64,000 nt of DNA, from contig JAIUJO010000082.1 of NCBI GenBank assembly GCA_023846275.1, positions 1,368,266 through 1,432,265 on the forward strand. The letters run 5' to 3'. This DNA comes from Vanilla planifolia. Lineage: Eukaryota; Streptophyta; Magnoliopsida; Asparagales; Orchidaceae. The stretch's first letter is position 1. Each line of letters starts with the position of its first letter. Below are positions 12,984 to 25,500 of this stretch, piece after piece. A program made the position numbers and the translations under genes. The notes under the pieces are model-generated. The model was not told where the DNA came from, ran no database searches, and worked only from the letters and a program-made list of their open reading frames with translations.

Positions 12984-13291
12984 GTTTGTCATTAATCTAT
13001 ATCTTTTTATGTTAATTTTACTTTAATGTTAATCATTTATGTGCTATGAGTGGCCAGAATATTTTCATGTTCATCAAGGTAAATAGTAAAGTCATTCTAT
13101 TTTGTTCTTAGAAGAGACATCCCAATAGATCATTATAATTTTTTATTTTTTTACCTTTTAATTATCATCAAGGCCATGGGATACTTGAATTCATGTCATT
13201 TGGTAAAATGGGTTTTCGATTAAATAATTTTTATAATTTTTTTAATTAATTCTTGTTCTTATTGCTTCTTTCGTGCTTGCTTTGTGAATAG

Positions 13292-13424
13292 GCTCTTCTT
13301 GAGTCTACGGGCTCTATTGCAGCTACTGGTCCTGAAGCACATGTAGCTACTGAAAAAAGTGCATTTTTAATTACAACAAAAGCTAGAGCTGGAGCTGGAG
13401 ATCCATCAGCAATACCTTCTATAC
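13292..13424 (+). pseudogene. AUG5: AUG5 exon 7
   Basis: The exon begins after the acceptor ag (13290-13291) and reads ALLESTGSIAATGPEA, then a short variable stretch, then GAGDPSAIPSI. It matches the family segment GLLESMGANGSTGPEA to ARDPSAIPSICR. A small in-frame expansion (AGAG instead of AG) precedes DPSAIPSI. The frame is open. The donor is probably gtttgt at 13425. Confidence 0.85.
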
Positions 13425-13660
13425 GTTTGTATCTCTTCACCTCTTCAATATCATTATGGTACCTTCTAAATGTTCTGATTTAGGTAATAATTTTTTTTTG
13501 CTAGATGTGATCCTAACTTTTCTCCCTATGTTTAATTTCTTCTTTATATTTGAAAATTTTAATTTCCATATTCATTATTCAAAAGAAAAAGGGAGGCCTC
13601 TACTTATAATCTTAAGCACAAACTAACTACTGTTATTAATTGGTGTTTAATATCTTGAAG

Positions 13661-13737
13661 GTTTGGAAGAAATAGATGATGCCTTGACATCTATTCTGGG
13701 GGTAATAGACTTCTGTGTAAAACCTCAATGCTCAATA
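13661..13737 (+). pseudogene. AUG5: AUG5 exon 8, last recognisable block
   Basis: After the acceptor gaag at 13657-13660 the frame reads LEEIDDALTSILGVIDFCVKP, matching family residues [21 protein letters not shown]. The family's RISAALQYPAG, which should lie between exon 7 and this block, is not found. No clear donor follows. The remaining conserved C-terminus (around 200 residues in complete proteins) is absent downstream, so the pseudogene is truncated here or the rest was displaced by later insertions. Confidence 0.7.
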
Positions 13738-14491
13738 AGAATATGAAAGGTGTAATTTTGCTTTGATTTAGTGTTCGGTATTATTTTTAAAAACGATTAA
13801 GATTCAAAGTATACATACTTGCCAAAAATTCTCTAGGAACATTGCACTCTTTTTAACTTTTTGAGTTGAGAAACCCGATCAAGGATCGGGGATGGATATA
13901 GTCAAAGATTTTGGCTTAACTACCTAAAAGATTTTCATGCATATTTTTATTATTCAACAATCTTATTTTGTTAACAATATTTATAAAATAAATTTTATTT
14001 TAAAGCTAAAAATTTATTCTTCTAATTTTTTGAATAAAAAAATTCTTTAAATGCATAATTTACCTCTCCCTTATGGTTTGTTTTACTTCATATTTTATAA
14101 CAATGATCACTTATTTCTCTATGGTTTGAATACCCATTTCTTTGGATTATGGTTTGGAAGTGAGGTTATGACCTTTACATTAATAATTTTTAAATTTGAA
14201 TTAAATAATAATCTCTCTAATGGATCAATTAGAAATAAAACATATATATGATCAAGAAATTTTTACAAGTTAGAAGAGATTTTGAGCTACAAAACATTTG
14301 TCAAATTGTAATCAATCTATGAATGGATCGAATCTTCCCTCCACATCAAGTGTGTGATATGATTAGTTTGGGAAACATTATGAATCTCATTCAAAAAATA
14401 CTTCTTTGAACAAAAATTGCATTGCTCCGTGTTAACTAAACCCTCCAAGGTAATATAAGCAGTTCTTATTCAAGAGGTATCACACAAAAGA
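13738..14491. other. AT-rich sequence after the AUG5 remnant
   Basis: I see no homologous exon or structured repeat here. A 66-codon + frame at 14051-14251 is compositionally ordinary for AT-rich DNA and has no motif. Confidence 0.4.
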
Positions 14492-14608
14492 CATGAACTC
14501 TAATATTTATAGTTAAACATAAATTTAATATATCAAAATAAATTATAAAATATAAAAAATTAATTACATGATTGAAGAAATTTTATGGGTTAATGGTATA
14601 TTTTTTAG
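14492..14608 (+). repeat. Short dispersed repeat, copy 1
   Basis: This segment of about 115 bp starts atgaactctaat and contains tatagttaaacataaattta and atatatcaaaataaa. It recurs in direct orientation at 49244-49362 with a handful of differences. In both places it sits just upstream of a GC-richer, exon-like stretch. It has no terminal inverted repeats that I can see. Confidence 0.65.
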
Positions 14609-14749
14609 CCTCTTTTTGCAATAGTCGGTCCTCAGGTGACCGGGGGTGCATATACTTCTCCCTTCCCTTCCACCACTGTTTGGGCACCAGAACGCTGCTT
14701 AAGATCTGACGCTTAGGGAGTCTATTCTGCCTTGATCCTCCATGCCCTA

Positions 14750-14934
14750 ATGGCCAGCGACAAAGGCAACTTCCCGTACTTCATCTTTCGCATGAAAGAA
14801 GCCTTCTCTTCCAAGTGGAAATGGTCTTGGCGATGCTGCAGCATAGCTGTTGGAAGGTGTCGGCCATCAACATCATGATCCTAATCATCCTCGTGGTGGT
14901 TTACGCCTTTTGCATGCAGCTTCAGGAACAGTAA
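14750..14934 (+). pseudogene. Exon-like fragment, possible N-terminus of a membrane protein
   Basis: A GC-richer island (14630-15000) stands out from its surroundings. ATG at 14750 opens MASDKGNFPYFIFRMKEAF and then SSKWKW. A second frame with ATG at 14821 runs to the TAA at 14932 and holds a strongly hydrophobic stretch, INIMILIILVVVYAFCMQ. Together they resemble a short cytosolic N-terminus followed by a membrane anchor, separated by a frameshift. A consensus donor (gtaagt) begins at 14931, overlapping the stop of the second frame. It could be a captured gene fragment or a decayed first exon of an unrelated gene. I do not recognise the family. Confidence 0.3.
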
Positions 14935-15059
14935 GTGGATGGACAATGGTGAAGCCTATGGGTAGGCCAGGATGACTAAGAGCAGGTCGAGCAGGTTTCA
15001 GTTTTAGGTCAAGCTTGAAGAATCCTCTATGTTTGTATAAGTGATATGTTGATGTTTTC

Positions 15060-15520
15060 GATAGTTTCATGTTATTTTAGTCATATTGTCAAGAATATTT
15101 TTGACAATTATTTGAAATTGAAATAAGGACATCAACTTGTGTTCCATTGGTCAACTAACAAATATTTAAATTTCTTATTAATATATTTGAAATTAAATTT
15201 TATATTACTGCTTTTAAAATTTAAATTAAATAGTAAAAAATATTATTTTAAAATGATATTAAAGAATACTATTTCAAAAGAATAATAAAATGATAGTTTC
15301 ATGTTATTTTAGTCATATTGTCATGAATATTATTGACAATTATTTGAAATTGAAATAAGGACATCAACTTGTGTTCCATTGGTCAACTAACAAATATTTA
15401 AATTTCTTATTAATATATTTGAAATTAAATTTTATATTACTATTTTTTAAATTTAAATTAAATAGTAAAAAATATTATTTTAAAATGATATTAAAGAATA
15501 CTATTTCAAAAGAATAATAA
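15060..15520 (+). repeat. 232-bp tandem duplication
   Basis: The segment beginning gatagtttcatgttatttta at 15060 is repeated head-to-tail from 15292, giving a period of 232. The copies are nearly identical; differences include gaatatttttgac against gaatattattgac. The high identity in an otherwise decayed neighbourhood implies a recent event. Confidence 0.9.
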
Positions 15521-18159
15521 TTATTTTAAAATTCTTTTCATTTTTTAATTTTTTTTATATAAATTGAAATTCTCATTTTATATGCAAAATTTAATTAAAT
15601 TATAGTTTAAAAAAAATATTTTTGAAAACATGAATGACAGGCACGATCAAGTTTTTAATATGGAAAATTAAAAAATTTGAGAAGCCATTTTAACAAAAAT
15701 TTAAAATAAAATGAAAATTAATTTAAAAGATGCTTTAAAATTCTTCCCTAACAAGCATTTTTACACACCTAACTGTCGTGATGTTGTGTACCAACCCAAA
15801 AATTTTTATTTTTTGAGAATTAATTGGATTTTTGGAGATTTTTAAAAAATTGTTTAAGTATTATTTTATACATTTTCAAATAACCGTATATCATAAAAAT
15901 GAGGCATGACATCTCAAAAAAGAGATATGAAATGAAAAATAAAATGTATGAGTTATTTGGAATTTAATGAAACAAAATTATTAAAATTTAAATATTTTTG
16001 AAGTATTAAAAAATTGGTTCTGGATTAATAAGGAAGCACTTATAAGTTTAGAAAAATCCCAAAAATTCAAAAACATACTAAATGAACTAAAAAGATTATG
16101 AATTTTTGCTAAACACTAGTGCATAAAAGCATAAGATTAATAAAATTAACACAAAAAAGAAGATTGAAGATCGTAGAATTAAAAGTATAAAATAAATTGA
16201 GAAAAATAATACAATAAGTTTATTGGGGACTTTTAGTTTAAAAATTATTAAAAATTATAAATGTCAACAAAAAAGGAAGAATTTTGGTTAACAAGTAGAG
16301 CTCATTAATATGAATCACACAAAATTAATTAGTTAACTATTGGAGACTTAATTGATTGTAAAGTATATGGAATATTACAAATTTTTTAATTTTGATTTAA
16401 ATATGAATTTAATTAATTCCTAAACACCCAAAAATTCTTAATTACCCTAAAACCTAATCCAAGAACCACTAGAAGAAACTCATGTGTTAATGACCCGAAT
16501 ACATGACAAACTTTCAAATTCTAAGTAAAAGAGTGGCATGGTGTTCTTTGGAGAGACATGACTATTTAGAGGGAGTTGGCGAGTTGATAAGTGATTGGGA
16601 TAGAAATTGCTTTGTCCTAGAGTTCAGAGAAAGGAGGGAAGAGGAGGTGCTCTTGAAGCTTTTGAAAGAGCCAAATAAAGGAATCACAAGAGAGATCTAA
16701 AATTTAGGAGAAATATTATAACAACTACTATAACTTGGAAAGAAAAAGATTGATATGATTTTTAAGATCAAATATTTGGTGTGACCAGTACAAATAGAAA
16801 TAGAGGTAAGCAATATTGTGCATCATAAGTGCATTTGTATGATGTATTGGTGGTTCACATTAGCATTACCAACTTGTCAAATCATTGTTTTTTAAATCCA
16901 ATCATATGAGTTAGGTTTTAATTCTAATTAAAACAAAACAAAAGTTATATGTTTTATTTTTAAATTTGTGTTCGTACAAAAATTATTACAATATAAATAA
17001 AATATAAGCACTAAAATATGACCCATATCCTTGTTTTCATAATAGTGTTATACATTAATAAAACTTTCCTAATACAAGAATTCTAAGACAAATTAAATGC
17101 AAAAAAATCCATGACCTCTTACTTATCCCCTAAAGTCTCATGGCGTGCTTAGGATTTTACCTAAAATTATTAACACCAATGAAAAACTAAGCACATGACA
17201 TTAGCTTAATAAACAAAAACTATATAGCATACATCTTTGGCTTATGCCACATGTTAGGTCAAGTAAAATATTATAGTATTTACAAAATATTAAAATTAAT
17301 AACATAAACAAACATAGCAAACAAATGCTCTCACTATATATAATGAAGTACTATCCCTTTGTTAATTTTAATATTTTAAAGGAACAATTTATTTTTTCCT
17401 TAATTATCAATGATCTCTTGACCTTAAGTTTAAAATTCTTTGGAGCATTAGCAACACCTTTTGATGAAACAATAAACTAAAAGTGCACTCTAGTGAGCCT
17501 CATTATATTAGAGTAGCACTCATTAATCAATTTCTCATGAAAATTTACATTTCTATTTTAAGGAATCTCATATTAAATTTAGGATGCACACTTGAGAGGC
17601 CCTGTTTTACCTAAGTAACACCCTTGAGTCATTTTCATATATAATTTGTTTTCTTTGTGAGGAATCTCATAATAATTCTTTTATAATTTCATAGTTATTT
17701 TAATGATGATGTCTCAATTTCTTATAAATATAACTCACATAATACCAAAACATATGAAACATCCCATAATAGTTTTAAGCATCTCAACACTAACAAGGGA
17801 AATAAAACATGATAATCTAAACTATGCCTAACAAAAATGGTTTACATCCAAGCAAATAGTCACCCATGAAACAATTTGCTTAAGCATGAATATATTTTTT
17901 GAATGTGTCACTAATAGTAATATATTGTACATGTTATGCATGTGCAACTATGTGAACCAATAATCTTTTTCTTTTTTAAATCCAAACTAAAAGTAATAAA
18001 ACAACATCCACCAATACATCGTAAAAATGCACCTATGATACCAACCATTGGTGACTATTTTTCTGACGTAATAGTCACACCAAACAATTTGATTTGTATT
18101 CATGAAGCCTTCACTAGCTTAATTCGTTATCTTCCTTGATTGAGTAGTTGCTATTGGAT
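15521..18159. other. AT-rich intergenic sequence, nothing identified
   Basis: I see no coding motif here. The stretch around 15780-16800 (gtcgtgatgttgtgtacc, repeated aaaaatt blocks) has the texture of old LTR sequence but I found no partner copy. A 65-codon frame at 16503-16700 has no recognisable motif. Confidence 0.35.
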
Positions 18160-18700
18160 TTTTTTTCAAAATCCTCCCCTTTATCCACGTAATTGATTTA
18201 TCTCCCTTTCTTCCTTTCTCTCTCTTGTATGATAACATCACAAATATTTATTTTTTGCTTTTACTTTGCCTTTGGCTAGGCTCCTCAATTTTTTTTCTCA
18301 AACATTTTCACAAAATTCCCTTTGTTTCCACTCCCCATCAAAATTTCTCACAATGTCTCTTTTTTCCCAAAACTTTGCTATAATACTTCACTCTCTTCTC
18401 TCTCTCTCCTTTATTTTTTTCTTTTTCATTTTTTTCCTTTTGGTCAGCACTCTTCCTTGCTCCCATATGCTCCTAATGCGTACATGTCATTATGTTTCCT
18501 TTTCTCTCTCTCTTATTCTATTTGCTCTTATGTCTCTTTTTTTTGTTTTCCTTGATGCTTCCCCCTTTCTCTCTCATAGTCTCTTCTATTCTATGGAGAC
18601 CATTTGAATAGTTCCCTTCTCTTTACTCCTCTTTCTCACTTGATGGTCTTTCTCTTCCCTCTTGGCTTCTCATAGTAGCATGGCCTTCCTTTCTGTAATA
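18160..18700 (+). other. Pyrimidine-rich tract
   Basis: About 540 bp of strongly C/T-biased + strand sequence (runs of ctctctct, tttcttcc, tttttt). The open frames here (for instance 18266-18607) are long only because pyrimidine-rich codons rarely form stops, and they are dominated by Phe, Leu and Ser. It precedes the start of repeat A by about 180 bp. Confidence 0.5.
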
Positions 18701-20376
18701 AGCTTCATTAAAATTTCTAAGATATTGTTTATGATAGATTTATAATATTTGAAATTGTGTTTGATTAAACAAAATTTGTATAGAGTAGAATCATAAATAA
18801 TAAAAAGTAAATTATGCTAAACTAGATTTATAATTTTAAGAATTTTAGCATAATTATAATTATCTTGATAGAAGATAGAATTATAGATAATAAAATATTA
18901 ATTTCTATGGTTATAGTTTTCTACTAGCTTCTTATGACATTTGGCATAGGTAGAAGTTCATTTCAATGATAATTATTTCATTGAAATAGATGTAACATAA
19001 TTAATTAAATAAAAGAATTATTTTTTTTATTTTACATGAACTTAATCAAATCACCTACATGTTTTTCCTTAATAAAATTAATTATGAAATTAATAATGAT
19101 GGCCTTTAGCACGCTAATAAAATATGATGGAATATAATTAGGGTTGGATTCTATATGAGTGAAGGTGACTAAGAACTTGAGTGTGTGAAGGTTATCAAAG
19201 AGTTGAGTAGCATCATCTAGAACCATTAGGAGGAGGTGACCAATAGAGTTTAAAAATTTGAGAAGGGCATCGTTATTGTACTGCAATTTTCATTTAGCAA
19301 AGGAGAAAGAGTGAAGAAGACACTTGGGTATAGAGAGAAAATTATAAGAAAGAAGGAGACATTGTGAAACTTTTGAGAAAACCTTGTTTTAGCTCGAGGA
19401 AGAGATAGAAAATAAGTGGAGATGAAGAAATACTACCAAAAGAAAATAACAAAGGAAAATAAGTAACTAAGAAGAGTTTAAGTATTTAAATTGATTTTTT
19501 GTTAAATTTACTTGGATTTATGAAAATAAAAATAATAATATTTGTTGTGTAAGAACTGGGTTTAAATTGATTATGATGTAGTATGAAATAAATTGATGGT
19601 GATTTGAAGTGAACTCAAGAGATAAAGGATAAGAGATATTGGTCGTTAATGTGTATTGTATGTATGTTGATCTACATTATATGATATGATTAGTTTAAAA
19701 TCATAAACAATAAGGGATCAAAATGCTATAATGAAAGATGGCTTGAGACAATCATATTAAACAAAATTTGGAGTTGTACTAGTATGAGAAGAATTTAAGT
19801 TATGGGTTGGGATATCGAGTTCATCACATAAGGACGATATGAGTGCTGTACTTGTGCAATGTGTTGAGTTGTCAGGTTCACTATACTAACACAATATGGG
19901 TATTGACTTTGTATGATTTAATTAAGGTAAAATATATGATTGTATTGATATAATTATAATGATTGTATCAAATGATCCTCTAGGTTAAAGGTCACGTAGT
20001 GAGAATCATATAAGTATGATGCTTGGAATCATATTGGATGAAAGAAATAGTGATTTAATTGAAGCATGAGACAAGTTGGTTAGAAGGACCATGTAAATAA
20101 TTTTCCATGAAATCTCATAAAATATGACCGAGTTGATCATACTGGATGATTAATCAAAAGCTATTAACAAAATAGTTAATTCTTGAGAGAGAAAATACTA
20201 TAGTCAAACTTGTATGTTGTGTATCATTATAAGTTATGATGTGTTATGATGGATTAAGAGTAGAAAGATATGGTATACTCAAGGGATCATATTGTCTGAA
20301 AAGAGGAACAATGATTTTTTCATACTTTACAATGGGAGCACCATAGTAATATGAATGATTAACAAGCTAGTAGGAT

Positions 20377-20398
20377 AGAGAGAGAGAGAGAGAGAGAG
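20377..20398. repeat. (AG)n microsatellite
   Basis: Eleven AG dinucleotide units in a row inside repeat A. The corresponding place in copy B has no such expansion. Confidence 0.9.
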
Positions 20399-21047
20399 TG
20401 AGTAAAAATCATATAGTACAATGTTATGGGAAGTATTGTGTGTTTAATGGGAAATATGAATTATGTTAAAATAGGTTATCATTGTATAATATGATCCCAA
20501 TGATCAAAGTACATGTTCAATAATGACATGAATAATAGAGTGCTAATTTTGGGAATTATATGATACAATTGAGAGATTATAAATGTTCAATATAATTCAA
20601 AATGCTTATTTTAATAGATCTTATGATATAATAAAGAAACCATATAAGTACATTCCAAGACAACAACGGAAGTATTTATAAGAAATTAATATGATTTCAG
20701 TTGTTTGCTAAACATACTACATATATGATATGTGTTGACCAAGACATATACATGACATTATAGAAAATCAAGAAAAGAATAAGATTAGAAAAGGAAATCA
20801 ACTCATCGATTTAAGTAGATAAACTTGATAACAACGATACAAAAACACTCGTAAATTAATTTACAATTTATCTATAAAATGATATAATTTTTTATATCTT
20901 TTAAAAGGAATTATAAGTATTGAAATTTTTTTATTTCATTTTTATACATTATTTATGACAGATAAATCTAAAAACTATGATATAAATACACTAGTAAACC
21001 ATTTTTTTGTTATTTAAAAAATGACATATTTCCATGTTATCTTATTG

Positions 21048-22195
21048 AAAAGCATCAATGACATGGAAGCATCTAATATTAGCTCACAAACATACATCCA
21101 TTAGCATCACACCATTTTCATAAATTTATCGATGTAAAAATTTGTTGTAATTTGCTTAAAAAATACGTAAAATTAAATTTTTTTTGTTCATTTTGTCCCC
21201 TTTGCCATCTACCACCATCACCACCACTATCGCTGCATAAGCCAACCAGACACCCATGTGACCCAAATTAAATCAAGAACACTAGTTGATCTACTTGACT
21301 TGCATCAACCTACACCAACCTATCAGTCCTTGCTAACAAGTTTAGTTCTTCGTGATCTACGCCTACCCAAAAATTAGACTAGCAGCTTTGTCTGTGCTTC
21401 TTGCCCCATCATTTTTTTGCTCATTGTTATTGTCTCCCAAAGTGCATGGATAATTGGAAAACTATTTAATTTATTTAAATTTGTGGTTTTTAAATCTTTT
21501 ATTTTTTTATTTTTTAAAAAGTTATTGATGAACCTTTGATATCCATATAAATAAGGATATTCACAATGTTGAAGAGAAAAAATGATGGAATTAAATTTCT
21601 TTTATTTGTATACTTTAACATTTGTTACCAAATTGTGTGCACCTAATTGTAGTTAGGGAGATTCCAACTTCCCTTGTGAGAGACAAGGATCAAATGTGCA
21701 AGAAATTTCATTAGGAGAGCCAACAACCAAACCCTTATGCTATGATCGAATATAAGAGAACTTCAATCAAAATAGTTCATAACCTAACAACTTATTTCCA
21801 TCAACACCCACATCATGATAAAAAGGTATATTCTTTTAGTCACCTTTATTTCTAGAAAGTAATTTAAAGTTTCAATTATTATTTTCTCTTAAAATACTTC
21901 ATGTAGAGTTTATCTTAAATTCTTTATTTTATATGTATGAAATTGAATGTAATAAAAATCACCTTACAATATTTTATGCTTAACACTTAAAATATTACCA
22001 CTTACACAACTTAATAATCAACATTACAACTTTGAAATACTAATCTTTAAACAGTTTTAAAATATCGTACACATCATCTAATCCTAATCAATTTATAGTA
22101 TTTGTTCATCTTTCTTAATAATTTATTAAGCATCTCTAATATTGTAGACCCAAATTAGACAATGATAAAAATCTAAATCTATTATACATCATCAA
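21048..22195. repeat. 1.15-kb segment present in copy A, absent from copy B
   Basis: Copies A and B align up to gttatctt (21045 in A, 31980 in B). They resume at tttatacaa (about 22200 in A, 31990 in B). The intervening 1.15 kb exists only in A. Part of it (21190-21430) is unusually C-rich (accaccatcaccaccact). I see no terminal repeats or target duplication, so it may be an insertion in A or a deletion in B. Confidence 0.55.
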
Positions 22196-23223
22196 ACATA
22201 TTATAATATGTTTTATACAATCTAGTAATTATGCAATTATTTCCTTAAGTTATCATATTTTTATAATATGTTGCCATAAGACATATTATTCAGATGTTAT
22301 TCTTTTATAACATTATAGAACAAGGACATTGTCATGTGATATAATAAAAAAAATTCTATATATTAATGGATAAAAATGATTTAGATGTAAATATTTCACA
22401 TGCTTTATTATCAAATAAGAAATGAAGTAGAATGAGTGAAATACCTCCTAAATATATTATCCTCAAATATTCATGCACTATATTATGACCTCACATGTAA
22501 TAAATATACATGATATAAGATAATGATAATTCATTTATATCTATAAAAATTCTACTTCACATGATAATAAATAAGCATAACCTGTGGTGAGGATAACTGA
22601 TCTATATCTATAAAATTATATTATATATAATATAGAGCAAAAGAATAGCCCATTTAAATCTACATGAGTTTACTATACATGACATAAGGTGAGTTTAGTC
22701 CATCTATATCTGCATAATTTTATTTTATATGATATGAATCAAGGATATCATATTTATATCAACATGATTCTACTATAAATGATGTGGGATGATGAAAGCT
22801 TATTATGGTGAGGATATTCTATTATGAAATCTATATTATTGGCATTGATTTTAGAGAATAACAATCTAAAGTGAGTGGAATTTGGGATATGTCTAAATGT
22901 GTTAGAAATGAAAGGAATGAAGAAATAATGAGGTTATCTTTAAGTGTTACAAAACGTAACAAATAAGAAATATGAAAATAAAAAAATATACATATACATG
23001 TTCATTTTTTTTTGTTAAATTTAACATCTGTTCTATATAACAACATTTTATTATGGGTATAATTTTTAATTATTATGAAAAATTATATATTTTTATTATA
23101 TAATTATTTTTATATATTATTATTTTATTTGTTTACTGATTAAACTCTTTAAAATCTTACAAGTATTTATATCATAAGTAATGCATCAATTAGATTATGA
23201 GATGTAAATTTGGATGTTATAAA

Positions 23224-23922
<699 letters not shown>

Positions 23923-24439
23923 GATCATTTTCATGTATTATCTTTCCCATCCAGTGTGATGAACGATATAAAGGATTAAGGAATTTTCAAGAAGCTCATT
24001 GGGAAACAAAGGAGAATGTGCAGCAATGTTTTGGAAAGGAAAGTTGGGAAGTAACTTTAGGAGTTAAATAGTTGTCATTCTAGTTTAACTAGGGAGGAAT
24101 TTCAACTAGATTAGCAAATTTGAGTTCTACTATTTTTTCTCACTTGAGATTTATTTTTCTTCTCAATTTTTATATTAAAAACTTATTTAATAATTAATCA
24201 AAATGATACTTAGTACAATAATATAGATGGGATTTAACAATGTTAAGGGTTGGATGCTAATCACAAAGCTGTAGACATCATCGACAATATGGTAAGATCC
24301 TTCAATAATAATGATGTTGACGTTTAGGCATCTATTCTAATAAGAAAGATTTTCTGATATTGTAATTGATATTGTTAATTTTTGCATTATGTATAGTATA
24401 TACTACACATCAAGCAAGCTCTAAGCCAATATTGTATGG

Positions 24440-25055
24440 AAGAAGGTAGCAGGGAATGCCGAACGGAAGGGAACATTATGAAATCAGCTTACAGGGAAAG
24501 CTGAATGGAACGAAACAGTACGAAATCAAGCTGTAGGGAAAGCTGAATGGAAACCAAGTGATCTAATCTTTGTCGAGGATGGAGGAAGACAACCCCAAAT
24601 AGTTTGAGAGTCACACAAACCGAAAAGCTTATAGAGAGCAATGGAAATGTAATTTGGACGATATGGGACTAAACTCTCATCCAATTGTCAATGAAAGCAG
24701 AAGGGTAGGCGCGATCAGGCAGCTGAGGTTAATGAAGGTAGAAGGGTAGGCACGATCTGATGACTTAGGTTAATCAAGGTAAAATGCTGAAAGTAAACAC
24801 AGTAAAATGCCAAACAAGAAGTTCGAACCCAAGCCAAATATGTGAGACAATGTATAACCACTGTAGTATGTTTCTAATTTATGTTGCTTATGGACACACT
24901 ATTTTAATACAGGTAGGAAAACCTACACGTGATCCAATGGCCTAGATCAAGGCCGCCTAGAGCCAACGGCAGGATTGATCTCGAATGGTAAAATCGGGAT
25001 TCAATCAAAAATGCCCATTTCAGGATCCAAATCAAACGATACTTGTGTATATTTT
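24440..25055 (-). repeat. Shared module with tRNA-like boxes, in repeat A
   Basis: This segment of about 600 bp (aaaccaagtgat, gacaaccccaaa, ttatagagagcaat, ggactaaactctca, gatccaatggcc, gattgatctcga) is also found in copy C, in both LTRs of E1 and, inverted, at about 45.05-45.65 kb. Read on the - strand it has an A-box-like tactacagtgg (24858-24868) followed 26 bases later by a B-box-like gggttcgaac (24821-24830), as in tRNA-derived SINEs. LTR sequence on either side of the module in E1 is missing here. Confidence 0.65.
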
Positions 25056-25500
25056 TAACTTAACATTATTTTTAGGTATTTTCTCAAACTTTTTAAAAAT
25101 AATTTTTAAATTATTTTCTTAGATGTTTTTAATAAAAACTAGAACTATATTCTTAATAATTTATTTTCTTCTTACTGAATGATATCTCATATACACTAAA
25201 AACAATACATAATAATACCATAAATAAACTTTGATAAAATAAGGTGAATCTTTTTGAATACTTTCAAAAAAATTTAAATGAATAGTATTGTTCCTATCAA
25301 CCCAATCAATAAATTTAAATATTTATATACTTTAAAAAGTAAAGTAACATATACAAAAAACAACTACATATTATTGTAGTGAATATCAATTCTTCATGAA
25401 TAAATTTCTAAAAAAATTGTTTCCTTAACATAGCTTATATTGAACCCTTATTTTCAGGTTTGAACTATTTATTATAGACTCATTAAGTCTTTTGTACAAA

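Larger units (their letters stand above)
599..13737 (+). pseudogene. AUG5: AUG5 (HAUS5-like augmin subunit 5) pseudogene, 3'-truncated
   Basis: Eight blocks on the + strand match, in order, the plant AUGMIN subunit 5 protein. In living plants AUG5 belongs to the eight-subunit augmin complex, which recruits gamma-tubulin to the sides of existing microtubules in spindle and phragmoplast. Diagnostic stretches are PEVIIDWLQ and GNMVPVWSFL (exon 1), VKGSKLSDDVIL (exon 2), ATEDALNK and KRLHG (exon 4), [17 protein letters not shown] (exon 5), DLIEKELS and LYM.P.T.Q (exon 6) and AGDPSAIPSI (exon 7). Introns are present, so this is a duplicated or decaying gene, not a retrocopy. It is broken by a nonsense codon at residue 22, four stops in the first half of exon 2 with more behind, a shortened middle of exon 2, a stop in exon 3 and a lost splice acceptor before exon 4. 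The conserved C-terminal quarter is not found downstream. The largest intron holds an LTR-type element. Function is very unlikely. Confidence 0.9.

Noticed and set aside
15060..15520. CRISPR array or satellite array
   Set aside because: Only two 232-bp copies head to tail with no spacers; this is a simple duplication in a plant genome.
18266..18607. 113-codon + strand ORF
   Set aside because: It lies in a C/T-rich tract where stops are rare; composition is nearly all Phe, Leu and Ser, with no motif.
19032..19286. 84-codon - strand ORF in repeat A as a gene
   Set aside because: The corresponding region in copy B has stops and no conserved protein motif, so it is probably a chance frame.
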